Counted from the first letter of the stretch, positions 41,583 to 51,722 are shown. The stretch: 64,000 nt of DNA from Euglena gracilis (GCA_039621445.1 CP154955.1:21379823-21443822), one strand, 5' to 3'. Made by a program: numbers and translations. The notes: generated by a model from the letters alone, not told the origin.

Positions 41583-41707
41583 CTCTCGCCCGTGGATGAC
41601 CAGGCAGGGCAGCTTGACGCCGTTCAGCGCCTTCCGCCGCCCCGACCCCGCGAGGATGGCCGCCATCTGCCGGCCCACCCCCTTGTACTTGTGCGAGCGG
41701 TCGTACA
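41583..41707 (-). CDS. Alpha/beta-hydrolase gene, exon H
   Basis: A 125-bp exon with acceptor CCCGCGCAG and donor CGAGAG|GTGCGC. It reads YDRSHKYKGVGRQMAAILAG and then RRKALNGVKLPCLVIHGRE. GVxRQ-x-AAIL and the strand LP-x-LVIHG-x-(E/D) are strongly conserved in alpha/beta-hydrolases of the esterase type; the acidic residue after HG belongs to the catalytic triad region. Phase 1 to 0, matching the previous exon. Confidence 0.8.
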
Positions 41708-41925
41708 CTGCGCGGGCCGGGGACGGAAAGCTGGCGGAACAGACTCAGGCCGGAGAGCTGCCATCCAAAAAAAAGCACAAGAAAGCACCTTCTAAAAACC
41801 TTCAGGGAAAAAAAGAAGGGCAATCCTTGGAGTTCCTGAGAAGCGAGAACAAGTTTGTGTGGTGGGAATTTGGGAAACGTCCGTCCGGGCCCTGCCCCTG
41901 CGGATGGGAGAATGACACCCCCAAG

Positions 41926-42139
41926 CAGGGCTTTTTTTTAAGACCGGGGGGGGGAGGGGGGTTCCCCACCCACCCACCGACAAAAAAAGGCCGAAAAATT
42001 GCGAAAAGTATATCCCACCCGGCGCCGAAAAGCATATCCCACCCCCTTCCCTGGGGACCCCCAGGGGGGGGGGGGCTCGGCCGGACCCACCCACCCTACC
42101 CCCCCTCCCCCCTGGGGTCCACAACCATAAAAACCCCTG
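41926..42139. mobile_element. hAT-like element F2, 8-bp TSD
   Basis: It starts CAGGGCTTTTTTTTAAGACC and ends CATAAAAACCCCTG, flanked by CCCCCAAG at 41918-41925 and 42140-42147. The core matches 18120-18402. It sits exactly at the 3' edge of the exon-like frame at 42140-42237. Confidence 0.92.
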
Positions 42140-42237
42140 CCCCCAAGAGCTGCACAAACATTTCTCGGTGCATCTTTTCTTCCAATTCACTGTAAAAAGC
42201 TGCAACGAATGCCCGCGGCATGGTTTCCTCCTGTGGA
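42140..42237 (-). CDS. Exon-like frame beside an inserted element
   Basis: After a good acceptor (ATTTATCTGTCCACAG) the minus frame reads EETMPRAFVAAFYSELEEKM and HREMFVQLLG. Without the element the next bases would give a donor GGG|GTGTCA. It is in phase 0, while the flanking hydrolase exons join in phase 1, so it is not part of that transcript as modelled. It could be an alternative exon or a nested gene. Confidence 0.35.
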
Positions 42238-42423
42238 CAGATAAATATATGTGTGTGTGAGCATAGGAATGGGGTCTGAAAGAATACATGCGAAGATGAA
42301 TAAAACAACCTGCATTCATGCTTGCACATCACGTACAATGTGTTGATGGAATTCATCTTTCCAAATGAAAGTTGGGCATTTTGCCTTTCAACACACACCA
42401 GAAACACTGTAATTTGATAATCA

Positions 42424-42864
42424 TTAACCCCCCCCAAAATAAGACCCCCCAAAAAATATGACCACCCAAAATAAGACCCCCCCTGGGCTGATCGAGCAAA
42501 AATACAAAAAATAAGACCCCCCCAAAATAAGACTTCCCCTGACGGCGCGAAGCGCCGAAGACGGTGAAAATTCTCCCTGAAAAATTACCAAAAACACAAT
42601 TTCACACACAAAAATGATGAAATTTCAAAAAAATTCAGACAAAAAAAACATGCTTAATGACAACCTGCACTTTACACATGGCGCAAAGCGCCAAAGGAAA
42701 ATTTTAAATGCCTTTGGAAATCTGAAAAATAATGGGTTTTGGGGGCCCGGGTCGGTCGAGAAAAAATTCAAAAATAAAATTCCCCCCACACTAAGACCCC
42801 CCCTGGAGGTTTCCAGCAACGGACCCAAAAATGAGACCCGGGTCTTACTTTGGGGGGGGGTTAA
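42424..42864. mobile_element. Short TIR element, family C copy 1
   Basis: The left end TTAACCCCCCCCAAAATAAG and the right end CTTACTTTGGGGGGGGGTTAA are inverted, with AAGACCCCCC repeats inside each end and a GCGCGAAGCGCCGAAG hairpin. It matches 47344-47720. It lies in a hydrolase intron. Confidence 0.75.
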
Positions 42865-42975
42865 CTGTTCTGTTTCAGCACGTTAGGTTTGCCACTTTCA
42901 ACGATATTCCTTGCAGCCATATTGCAGCTGTGCGGATTAAAGCCGTAGCCTGTGGAGGTGTCGCCTGCTACACAC

Positions 42976-43018
42976 CTTCTTCAGCATATGGACGAAACTT
43001 ATCCCTGTCGTAATACTC
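42976..43018 (-). CDS. Alpha/beta-hydrolase gene, exon G
   Basis: A 43-bp exon reading EYYDRDKFRPYAEE, with donor GAAGAAG|GTGTGT (phase 1). The acceptor is the second AG of CAGCAAG|GAG, needed to keep phase 0 with exon F. The residues fit the lid region before YDRS...GVxRQ. There is no in-frame stop across the junctions. Confidence 0.65.
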
Positions 43019-43226
43019 CTTGCTGGACATCACCAGGAGGAAAGAGGCACTCTCATTCAGATGCGGTGACACAACAGAGTGACAGAAAGACGGATAGACA
43101 GACAGATTTTTAGAGACAGACAACCCTGCAGCATGATTACACGCGACATGGTGATTAATGAATGCGACAGGACGAAAAAGTCGACGCAAATGGAGCCAGC
43201 AAACTCTCTGTGAGGGCGGCACTTGC

Positions 43227-43289
43227 CTTGAGGGTGTCCAGGATGTGCTCGATGGCCTTGCTGCGGTCCTTCGGCGTGCTCTTCGACAG
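43227..43289 (-). CDS. Alpha/beta-hydrolase gene, exon F, GC donor
   Basis: A 63-bp exon with acceptor GCCGCCGCACAG reads LSKSTPKDRSKAIEHILDTL K and ends at AAG|GCAAGT. No GT donor keeps the frame. AAG|GCAAGT is the usual form of a GC-AG intron start. It is phase 0 on both sides, fitting exons E and G. Confidence 0.65.
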
Positions 43290-43540
43290 CTGTGCGGCGG
43301 CGGAGGGGGCCAGCTCTGGCTGCCGGCTCTTCTCCGTTTGCGCGGCTTGCGACGATTCGGGCCACCCACCTCAAACCAAGCCACGGTTCATGTGCACACC
43401 GATCCCCACGCAGCAGTTCTGCCAGTGCGATATTGTGGTCCGGTGAAGAAGCATCAGGTGCAGGAAGCAAGGGGAAAGGAAAAGAGACACGGCCTCCTCA
43501 TGGAAACAAACGGTCACCACGTGGGGAGGGGAGCCGCCAC

Positions 43541-43645
43541 CTGCCAAATGACCCCGAACTTGGGCCGCTTCAGCCCCGGCTCGCTGGTGGTGGACATGAT
43601 GCAGCACATCGACCGGACCCGCTTGGGGTGTTGGATGGCTGGTCC
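43541..43645 (-). CDS. Alpha/beta-hydrolase gene, exon E
   Basis: It reads AIQHPKRVRSMCCIMSTTSE and PGLKRPKFGVIWQ, with donor CAG|GTGGCG in phase 0. H-P-x-R-V-x-S-hydrophobic-(4)-S/T-T follows the nucleophile elbow in this family (compare GGMVAQ in exon D). The acceptor may be CTGCCCAG at 43645, or seven bases later. Confidence 0.75.
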
Positions 43646-43743
43646 CTGGGCAGGCCCAGGCTGTGGGGAAGGCCTGGGGGGGGCAACCCAAGAGGTGCCC
43701 TCCCCCCCCACCACAGCAAAACTCATTCGGTGCCGAGGCATTA

Positions 43744-43806
43744 AATTTGAATTTTAATTAATTTTAATTAATCAATTCATCACTTTAATTAACTAATTAA
43801 TTAAAA
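43744..43806. repeat. TTAATTAA-rich palindromic patch
   Basis: AATTTTAATTAATTTTAATT and its complement-like right half form an AT foldback of about 60 bp in an intron. Confidence 0.7.
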
Positions 43807-43975
43807 TTCATCAAAACTGACACCCTGGAAAAAAGGAAGGGGGGAGGCCAAACCCCCAACCATAAGGTTTCCGGATTCCAGTCCCCTGGGGTGGGCGGGG
43901 CAAAACCTTCACGACCCCCCCCCCCGCCCATGGCACGCAGCGGGACCACCGACACATGCTGCGCTCAGGGCCTCC

Positions 43976-44553
43976 CAGGGCAGAACGAGAAGGCCTGGTG
44001 GGGGGGGGTCGACCCCCCCCCACCCATCACAACATTTTCACTGATTTCGGGAAAACGGGGATTTTGGCCAAAAAATTTTTGAAATTTTTTTGAAAAATGA
44101 ACCCAAAACACATGTTTTTTTGATGGAAAACCACATTTTTTTCTCACAAAAATTTCCGTCCTAAAAATTGGTACTTTTTAGGGGGGGGGTGAAAAAAAAA
44201 CGAAGGTCAAAAAAATTGGACAAAATTTTGGTACAATCAAATTTTACTGGCATTGCTTCAAAAACCTCTCAAAAAAGTCAACATTTTGAGAAAATGCCGA
44301 ATTTTTGGAAGGTATGAAAAAATGGGGTTTTTGGGTGGTTTTTGGGGGGACCCCGATATGGGTCCCAAAATGGGTCCCCTGATATGGGTCCCAAAATGGG
44401 TCAAAAAAAACACCCGGCGCCGAAGGCGCCGTAAAATTTTTTTCGGGTCCAAAAATTGGTGCTCCCGGAAATACGGGAAGAGGTGGTGGGGGGGGGGGTC
44501 GACCCCCCCCCACCCACCACCCTGGCTGTTCGGCCGATTCCCATTCTGCCCTG
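43976..44553. mobile_element. hAT-like element G1, 8-bp TSD
   Basis: It starts CAGGGCAGAACGAGAAGGCC and ends CCATTCTGCCCTG, flanked by GGGCCTCC at 43968-43975 and 44554-44561. GGGGGGTCGACCCCCC hairpins lie near both ends. It inserted within about 10 bp of the end of hydrolase exon D. A 79-bp miniature relative lies at 62493-62571. Confidence 0.93.
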
Positions 44554-44570
44554 GGGCCTCCCCGGGGCAG

Positions 44571-44682
44571 GATCTGGGCGACCATGCCGCCGATGGAGGC
44601 CCCGATCAGGTGGACGGCGTCGAGCTTCAAGGCGTCCAGCAGCCCCACCACGTCCTTCGCCATGTCCTCCAGCGTGTAGGCA
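44571..44682 (-). CDS. Alpha/beta-hydrolase gene, exon D, nucleophile elbow
   Basis: After the acceptor CGGGACGCAG the frame reads AYTLEDMAKDVVGLLDALKL and DAVHLIGASIGGMVAQI. G-x-S-x-G (GASIG) is the nucleophile elbow with the catalytic Ser, and the preceding helix YTLEDMAKD-VVGLLDAL is classic for esterases and hydrolases of the pimeloyl-ester or aclacinomycin-methylesterase type. Phase 2 at the start fits exon C. No canonical donor is visible after QI; the element G1 target site begins ten bases further on. Confidence 0.85.
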
Positions 44683-44885
44683 CTGCGTCCCGGGGTGGGG
44701 GGGGGGCAAAGTGGGCCGTCTGTCTACCCGCGATGGACTCCGACAAAACGATCAACGGGTGCAGAGTGCACACTTCGGTTTTGCTCGTACCTCAGCGAAA
44801 TGTGAATGCCGAAAATGGCCAAAACCCACCCAAATTGACCAAGCCACTGCCAACTCACTGGCCACAACCAGCGTTGACAGTGATC

Positions 44886-45271
44886 AAACCCTCCCCCAAA
44901 TAATACCCCCCGAAATAATACCCCCCCCCCCCCCGCAGGGTCCGACTTCGGCGACCGAGTTAATACCCCCACCCCCCCAATCTCGGGCCGACGACCCGGA
45001 TTTTGACCTGAAAATGTAAGATAAAAATCACAATCTCTGACAACAAATTAAGGGAAAAATCGATTCTTCTGGATCATCTGGCCTCCAAAAGATTTCATGA
45101 GAAAAGACAAAAAAAATGACCCCAAAAGAGGGGTTTTGGTGCTATTTAGGGTCCCAAGGGACTTCAAAAAACCTCGAAAATTTTGGGATGTTATAACCCC
45201 CCAAACAATACCCCCCCTCGGGCTTGGGTGAAAAAAATAATACCGGGGGGGCTATTATTCGGGTGGGTTTA
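44886..45271. mobile_element. Short TIR element, family A copy 2
   Basis: The left part AAACCCTCCCCCAAATAATA and the right end TATTATTCGGGTGGGTTTA are inverted. The interior (CACAATCTCTGACAACAAAT) is the reverse complement of copy 1 at 5765-6174. It lies in a hydrolase intron. Confidence 0.75.
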
Positions 45272-46100
45272 CCAATATGTTGTCCAAAGCTGGGACCAAA
45301 AAGCCACCCACCCCACTGCTGACCACCTTGCCTCCTTGCCTGGGCTGGAGTTTGAGTGGCAAACAAAAAGGGTGACAAAATGAAAATTTTTGCTCTTGAA
45401 CAACTGGTCTCAGATTTGAAAAAGCGCTGTGGCAGAGCTGGCTGGGGTTCTGCTGTGTGGGGCAGGGCTGTGCTAGTGTGTACACATCATCACTGCTAAC
45501 ATCGGGCGGCTTGGGATTGAGTAGTGACCCAGAAAACTCGAGGGCTGTAAAACTTTTTGGCACAATGCATTGTGCATATTATATATTTGCACACTAATTT
45601 CAGTCTTTAAGACCTCCCTATTTTGTCCAAAAGAGTTCCAGTTGCTTTCATTGATCACTTCGCAATTCCTCAAATAAAATTTCAAAAAACCTTCCAATTC
45701 CAGAAATTCCAGAATTCCTGAATATTGGTCCATCTGTTATATTGCTCGTGTCCAAGGCATTTACGGGAAGAGAACTGTGCGAGAAAATTGGGTATTGAAT
45801 CCTGGTCACAACAATCCTCCACAGGGGAGGAATAATCATCAATGAATTGTTTGATTAATCAGTCAATGCCTCTTGCTTTTACAAGCGAGCTCCTTTTTCC
45901 AACTGGCTGGCGGGAGTGGGGGGGGTTCTGAAGAAAATGCCCTGCTTTCACAAAATGAAAAACCTGTTAGCAGGAGCTTTTATGCCTCACTTTAGCAGAA
46001 TATGAGTGCCATGGTTGCCATTGTTTTTATTTGAGAAAACACAGATAACTTTCCCTCTGAAAACGATCTTTTTGGCCCCTGACACCTGCAAAAAAAAAAC
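45272..46100. other. Hydrolase intron, nothing recognised
   Basis: Short frames only. A GGGCAGGGCTGTGCTAGTGT segment at 45460 resembles the complement of 23590-23650 (CATGGCCCTGCCCAAC), suggesting another dispersed repeat. Confidence 0.35.
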
Positions 46101-46104
46101 TATT

Positions 46105-46368
46105 TACCCCCCCCCCCTAGTCGTATGACCGGGTTCCTGCAACCTGTGACCGGGGGGGGGGGTCATAACACCCCCATAACCTGCAACCTGTGACCGGGGG
46201 GTGGTCATAAATGAGGGGGCGGTCGTGGGTAAGGTGGTGTTAAATTTTTCGCAACCTGCAACCTGTGACCGGGGGGGGGGTGGTCATAACACCCCCATGA
46301 CCTGCAACCTGTGACCGGGGGGGGGGCGTAAATGAGGGGGGGGCGTACGACTAGGGGAGGGGGGGTAG
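46105..46368. mobile_element. TIR element, family D copy 2 (empty site for E)
   Basis: It begins TACCCCCCCCCCCCTAGTCG and ends GTACGACTAGGGGAGGGGGG. The interior repeats ACCTGTGACCGGGGGG. At the point where copy 1 carries element E1 this copy reads CGCAACCTGCAACCTGTGACC. Confidence 0.75.
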
Positions 46369-47225
46369 GTGATGCCCAAACATCAACGACCAACCGACCA
46401 CTTTGTTGGAAAAATGTTGCCAAATGTTGCTTTATTAATAACTGTAACATTATTCAATGCTTCTATTCATTGCACAACAGAACATTATGGCAGACGGATT
46501 GTTTTCTTTTGCGCTAACAACCTGATTCTCCAAAAAGATGCATTGCTTCCCCAATTTTCCCTTGTGAAGTGGGGGAAATAATTCGCACGCTTGTTTGGGC
46601 ACACAAACCTTTAAGGCACTGCAAAATTATTCGGGGGGTTTTAGACATTTGTGTGTGTCGAAAGATTCATGCCAACATGTACACGCAGGTGCATACATGT
46701 TTATGGCATCCATTTCCTTGAGCACTCCCCTCCTCCGTCAGGGGGGGGGTAGCTGAAGGAGTTCCTGACCCATGGGGGGGGGGGATGCCGCCCGAACCTG
46801 CGGCCCACTTTTAGAAGCGCAGTGTGTGAAGTGAAGCCGCAATTCAAAACTGCAACCTTAACCCTCTCCTTACGTTAAAGGGGCGGTCGGTCCCGTCGGG
46901 CGCAAACTAGTCCCCAGTGGGCGACGGACTTTTTGTTAATCTTTTTTGCCCCTGCCTCACTGCCCTCTTTGAGATCGCGCTCCCCCCGGTCCTGGGGAGG
47001 GCCAGCCCCCAACTCCAGCACCACACAGGTAACTCAGGTCAGGTCCCACCCCACGCCATTGGTCTCCTTCAGCTTGCCCCCCCCCCGACCGAGGAGGGAG
47101 AGTAGTTTAAAGAGACTTACGCCATGTGTATGCATGCATATGTGCAAGCAATATGCTGTCAGTAACAAACACGGAGACGGAAACGCGGCACGCAGGCGTA
47201 AGCTATGCGTGCTGGAGGCGTGCCA
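46369..47225. other. Hydrolase intron, nothing recognised
   Basis: Overlapping frames at 46917-47105 were considered but lack borders in phase. Confidence 0.35.
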
Positions 47226-47228
47226 TAC

Positions 47229-47321
47229 AAGTGGGGAGGCAGCTTGATCATGCCCTTCACGTGGTTGAACAACATACTGGGCCGGTGCACATCATCCAGG
47301 TGGGTGCTGAGACCCACATCC
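47229..47321 (-). CDS. Alpha/beta-hydrolase gene, exon C
   Basis: The acceptor TTTCTTTGTGATGCAG and the donor CCCACTT|GTATGG enclose DVGLSTHLDDVHRPSMLFNH and VKGMIKLPPH. Together with exon B this gives M-D-N-R-D-V-G-L-S-T, the loop after strand 4 (DxRGxGxS in most hydrolases). Phase 2 on both sides, fitting exons B and D. Confidence 0.85.
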
Positions 47322-47343
47322 CTGCATCACAAAGAAAGAAAAA

Positions 47344-47720
47344 TACCCCCCCCCCCAAATAAGACACCCCTGGGCCGATCGAGCAAAAATCCAAAGATAA
47401 GACCCCCCCAACGAAGACGGTGATAATTTTCCCTGAAAAAATTCCAAAAACCCCAACACACAAAAATAATGAAATTTCAAGACTTTCAGATTCTTGAAGT
47501 GCAAAAAACAAGTTAAATATCAACTTACACCAATTTACACATGGCGCGAAGCGCCGAAAGAAAAAAAATTAATGCTTTTTGGGAACCTGAAAAATGATGG
47601 GGTTTTTCGGGCCCGGGTCGAAAAAATCCAAAAATAAGACCCCCAAAAATAAGACCACCCCTGGAGGTTTCCAGCAACGGACCCAAAAATTAGACCCAGG
47701 TATTATTTTTTGGGGGTGTT
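47344..47720. mobile_element. Short TIR element, family C copy 2
   Basis: It begins ACCCCCCCCCCCCAAATAAG and ends TATTATTTTTTGGGGGTGTT. The core TGGCGCGAAGCGCCGAAAGA and GGAGGTTTCCAGCAACGGAC match 42424-42864. It abuts the pyrimidine tract of the exon C acceptor. Confidence 0.7.
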
Positions 47721-47836
47721 CCAACTCGTTGCCCAGCAACTGCCTAGCAATTCAACCTCTGACCTCTGGGCAGACAAATCTATTGGCCAGAGGGTTTGCC
47801 CGTCGCACCTGACCATTCGTCAACCATCAAACACAC

Positions 47837-47918
47837 CGGTTGTCCATCCGGATGACGTAGAAGCCCTCCCCCACCAGCCGCTGGCACCACTCAGGGGTCC
47901 ACATCAGCATCTGCATGC
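47837..47918 (-). CDS. Alpha/beta-hydrolase gene, exon B
   Basis: The acceptor CGCACCGCAG and the donor AACCG|GTGTGT give MQMLMWTPEWCQRLVGEGFY and VIRMDN. This is the helix (W-x-x-x-x-x-x-L-x-x-x-G-F) and strand before the DNRD loop. Phase 1 at the start and 2 at the end fit exons A and C. Confidence 0.85.
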
Positions 47919-48336
47919 CTGCGGTGCGGTGCGGACGGCCAACGCCATGCTGTCGCTATCCAAATCAGGAGGCAAAACACTGCGCTGAAGCACCCAAAAT
48001 GTGAATGGGGGATTGGATGGTTGGGGAATGTAGATTTGTTTATGCTTTTGACATTCAAAAAGAGACAGAATAAAAAATGAAGCTGGTGACATCAACCAAT
48101 CTCAAGAACGTGCATACCTTGTCATACATGATGGGCCATTTGAGAAACCCATACAAAAAAAGGTCTCCTTCGTTGAATTTACTTCGAATATGAACAATTC
48201 TGGGAACACAGAAACCCCTCCTTCAAAAACAAGCAACAGAAAATAGACAGCTCAAAAAAATAACTGACATGACCGCCCCCCCCCCCCGTTGTGCACCTTT
48301 GGAAATGGGCACCATCAGTGGCACGTGGGGGCACAC

Positions 48337-48448
48337 CCAGGCCGGGGATGAGCAGGATGGGCTCGTTCATCGAGTCGCCAAATGTGTCGTAGAACAGCTC
48401 GATGGGGACCTCCGTGCTCTCGCACGTGCCGACGCTGACGGAGGGCAT
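48337..48448 (-). CDS. Alpha/beta-hydrolase gene, start exon A
   Basis: An ATG at 48448 opens MPSVSVGTCESTEVPIELFY, then DTFGDSMNEPILLIPGLG, ending CTGG|GTGTGC in phase 1. It shows strand 1-2 (ELFYDTFGD) and the oxyanion loop I-P-G-L-G (H-G-x-G in most members). With exons B-H and the exon near 39.8 kb, the gene encodes a serine hydrolase of about 270 residues or more, without a signal peptide. It spans about 8.6 kb because of element-filled introns. The start could lie further upstream. Confidence 0.75.
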
Positions 48449-48459
48449 CGGAGCGCCCG

Positions 48460-49700
48460 GCGAGCACTTTAGAGGTGGGGCATGGGCAAGAAAGGTCTGT
48501 GGAGGAAGGTGGAAGAGCCTCACAGAGCCGCCTCCACGCCCTCATGCCCTCTGAGGCCTGCCCTGACCCCTCTGCCTTCAAGGCCATCCAAAATGCACGT
48601 CAAAAGAACGGCCCGACGCCGTGTCCGGGGACCAAACAATGCACCAGAGAAGATATATTTCAGACCGCCGTTTCCGCACTTTTACCCCCCCCCTCTAAAC
48701 CCGTTTGGGAGAAAAAAGGATCATTTTTGGGTGGTCGGCCAAAGGAGGGGGGTACAAGTCAAGGAATCGTTGGTGAAAATCCGACCCTCCAAAATGACCC
48801 GTGAAACCCATCCAAATTGGCATTGTTTTTGTGAAAAAAATTGTCCAAAAATAGCACTTTGATAATGGTCAGCGACAAGAAAATTGTCAAAAATCAGTTT
48901 TGGGGCGTTTTACGGCCAGAAAAAATTGGAGGGGGAACTTCCTTAAAAAAGAAGCTTGGTTCCCAACAGTGTGGTGTATGCCTCGGTGTTGTGGGTCCCT
49001 TCACCGTCGGCGACGCTGAGATGATCAATGCTGCCACGGATTAAACCACCAGCTGCAGAGCCATGAGTTGTTGCCGCTGAAAGACTACAATTCGTATGGC
49101 AGGTGACAAGAACGGAATCCCTTCTCCATCCGTGTTGGAGGCCCCAGGCCAGAGGGACCCACGTTCAGCATCTAAGACTAAACGCGCGAACCTGTGCCTG
49201 TGGAGGTGTAAGCCCAATGCCAAACCTAGATAACCTACACCCTATGCTAAACCTGAACCCTGCCCAAAAAAACCCAGCCTCTATCTGAGTAATATCACAT
49301 TCCCCCATCCCCCTACCCGGCTGATCAGCAGCACCCATGCCTGGCAGGCTGGTCATCCGAACTGGCAAAATTGTCCAAAGATTTTGGAGGGAAAACTCCA
49401 TCTTACACGTGAATGCCAAAGTGCCAAATGCAGCAAAAAGCCCTGTATAAAGCCTGAGCAAGCCAAGAGAAATAGTCAAAATGTTTTTTTATCTTGCAAG
49501 AGGAGGGGGCAGAAAGGACCCTTTCAACAGAATGCTGGAGACCATCGTGCAATATGTGGGATCAATCCACTTCGGGTGGGGTCTCTGTCAGACCAACAGA
49601 TGGGAATACCTCAATCCCTCCAACCCTCGCTGTCAAACCCTCCCCAAATCTCGGATTTACACCGTCCAACTAATGCATGAGGTGTCGTTGAAATTGTTGT
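48460..49700. other. No supported gene
   Basis: The interval between the two large minus-strand genes has short frames only and would hold the hydrolase promoter. Poly-C near 48283 lies inside the hydrolase gene. Confidence 0.35.
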
Positions 49701-49710
49701 TAAGGAAAGC

Positions 49711-50072
49711 TGAACCCCCCAAAATCAGACCTCCAGAGGTGTGATTTTGCTGACGAAATATAAAGCCCCCTCAATACAAAGCCCATCAAGGATGCGAAGG
49801 ATGCACTTCGGGGCAAAAACATAAAAATTTTCGGTGTTGCACTCTTTCACAAAAAAAACCTCTCCATTTTGGGCAAAACTTGAGCATGTAAAACTAGGAA
49901 ATGAATAACTGAAATTTGGCATAAAATTGGTGTGTTTGGCCACAATTGAAATACACCAAAGGTCATAGAGGCCACCCCCAAAAAATTGATCCCCATAAAT
50001 ATAACCCCCCTGATGGTTTTGAAACCCCATCGAAAGAAAAAGCCGTGGGTGGCTTTATCTTTGGGTGGGTTT
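49711..50072. mobile_element. Short TIR element, family B-like copy 3
   Basis: It begins TGAACCCCCCAAAATCAGAC and ends TTATCTTTGGGTGGGTTTC. ATATAAAGCCCCC and ATAAATATAACCCCCC inside each end and ATGCGAAGGATGCACTTCGG are like families B and C but diverged. Confidence 0.55.
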
Positions 50073-50203
50073 CTATTATCTGGGCACAAGAGGCAGAGTG
50101 CACAAAACAGGAGACACCAGGTGAGACTCTGTGGCGTGCATCTCTGTACACGGCTGTAAACCCGTGACGTGGTGGGCGGTGGGAAGCGGGGGGCAGTTGC
50201 GAG

Positions 50204-50426
50204 TCAGGCGAGGCCAATGAGCTGGCGGCACACCTCGAGGAACTCCCGCTCGTGTTTACTGCGGGAGGCGCGGACGCGCTGGAACTGGTCGTGCCGGTGG
50301 GCGTGGTCCTGCGTGCAGTTCCGGTCGTCGGGGGGCTTGGAGCAGTCGGTGAAATAGTCCGGCGTCCGCCGCAGCAGCGCGTTGATGGCCGGCGGCCAGC
50401 GGGCCGGGGGGCGGGGACCGCGGCGT
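50204..50426 (-). CDS. Glycosyltransferase-like gene, last exon
   Basis: The frame INALLRRTPDYFTDCSKPPD, then DRNCTQDHAHRHDQFQRVRA and SKHEREFLEVCRQLIGLA, ends at a TGA (50204-50206). A possible acceptor is GGTGTCTCAG at about 50427. It has three Cys and many His, and ends the protein in a basic/acidic helix. Its order after the exons at 50.5-54.7 kb on the same strand supports membership. Confidence 0.6.
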
Positions 50427-50489
50427 TGGCAGCTGAGACACCCTGAGACATTTCTTTGAGACAGGTGGGATTTCTCCGCATAAAAAAAA

Positions 50490-50594
50490 AGCGGCGGGCC
50501 CCGGGCGGCAGGCGGCGGACGCGGGCGTAATGGTCCTCCTGCGCCCGGCCGGGGCTGCCCAGCCCGCCGAGCGCCTTCTCCGTCCACAGGATGC
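50490..50594 (-). CDS. Glycosyltransferase-like gene, penultimate exon
   Basis: After the acceptor CCGCCAG (a poly-C tract precedes it) the frame reads ILWTEKALGGLGSPGRAQED and HYARVRRLPPGARR. Phase 1 at its start fits the exon at 51343-51456. The 3' border is unclear; an open frame continues into a run of T. Confidence 0.55.
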
Positions 50595-50903
50595 CTGGCG
50601 GGGGGGGGGGGAGACTGGCAACAGAGAGGGATTGGCGGCGGAGGTCCAGCCGGTTGAATCCATATCAGGGAAATCCACACAAATCCACAATCCCTGTCAA
50701 AAATACAATTGTGATCAAAATCGAGCAATGTTCCGCACCCAAACCCCACCCAAAGAAAATACTTCTCATATCCCTTGATTCCAAAAGCCTTCAAAGACAA
50801 GCTTGAAGTGTTTGGACCCCGGTGCCAACTGACCAAGCCAATCTTCCCTTGAAAATGGCTTTTTTCGGAACCCAGCCCTTGGGCGCTGGGGGAGGGGGGT
50901 GAT

Positions 50904-51126
50904 ATAACCCCCCTAAATAACCTGGCGGGGCCCTTGCTCCTGGCAGTGGTCGAATAACTTGGCGGGGGAAGGGCAAAAAATAGATGGTTCCAGTGACTTG
51001 GCACCCCCTTATAAGGCAAAATTCCTTTATGACGCTGAACAATGGGTTCAAATAATCTGGCAGGGGGGCAGGGCCAAAAGTTGGCTTTAACAACCTGGCA
51101 CCTGCCAGGTTATTTGGGGGGGTTTA
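50904..51126. mobile_element. Short TIR element M
   Basis: The left end TATAACCCCCCTAAATAACC and the right end GGTTATTTGGGGGGGTTTA are inverted, with CTGGCGGGGC / CCTGCCAG next. It resembles the ends of families A, B, C and L. Confidence 0.65.
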
Positions 51127-51342
51127 GCACCACCCACCCAAAAACCTGACCCCCTGGGGGGTCAAAAAATGCCCTCCCCCGTGCCTGCCCAATGGGGATT
51201 GTAGGTACAGGTGGAGTTTGTAATTGCAATTGAAAATTCACATAACATCCATCATGAAAGAATATTATTACTAGAACACCTGTTGAAGACCCGTTGTGCC
51301 GGTTGCTCCACACACCCATGCGCACATGTGCGCGACGCACAC

Positions 51343-51456
51343 CTGTGTGGTCCCAATTGTGCAGCACTGGCTGGTGAAGGGTTCGCTTGCTGTGGTGAAG
51401 CTTTGTGGCCTGGGTGTTGTTGCAGTTCTGGAGGTGAAGGCAGGCGTAGCAATACC
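51343..51456 (-). CDS. Glycosyltransferase-like gene, Cys-rich exon
   Basis: The acceptor TCCACCCGGCAG and the donor CACAG|GTGTGC give YCYACLHLQNCNNTQATKLH and HSKRTLHQPVLHNWDHT. Phase 1 on both sides. The Cys pairs suggest a secreted or lumenal domain. Confidence 0.7.
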
Positions 51457-51554
51457 CTGCCGGGTGGAGAGTGGCAGACTATGGTCACAGTTTAAAAGCG
51501 GAAGGCCACGGTGGACCCTTGCCTGGGAAAACAATCGTGAGGCGTAAATCGTAG

Positions 51555-51683
51555 GGGGCACATGAGCGCGTGTGCGTGCGTGTGCGTCTGTGTGTGTGTG
51601 CGTGTGTGTGTGCGTGCGTGCGATCGTGCGTGCGTGCATGCGTGCGTGCGTGCGCGCGCGCGTGTGTTGGTGTGTGTGCAAAC
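51555..51683. repeat. GT/GC-rich microsatellite at an intron start
   Basis: GTGCGTGTGCGTCTGTGTGT and similar sequence lies directly after the donor of the next exon (read on the minus strand). Confidence 0.85.
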
Positions 51684-51722
51684 CTTCAATGACGTAGTTG
51701 TAGATTTTCTCTTGTGTCAGCC
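51684..51722 (-). CDS. Glycosyltransferase-like gene, 39-bp exon
   Basis: A small exon between TCATTTCCTTCAG and GAAG|GTTTGC, reading LTQEKIYNYVIE. Phase 1 on both sides fits its neighbours. Confidence 0.7.

Noticed and set aside
42140-42237. EETMPRAF segment as a hydrolase exon between G and H
   Set aside because: Exons G and H join directly in phase 1 and give a normal family sequence; the segment is open only in phase 0.
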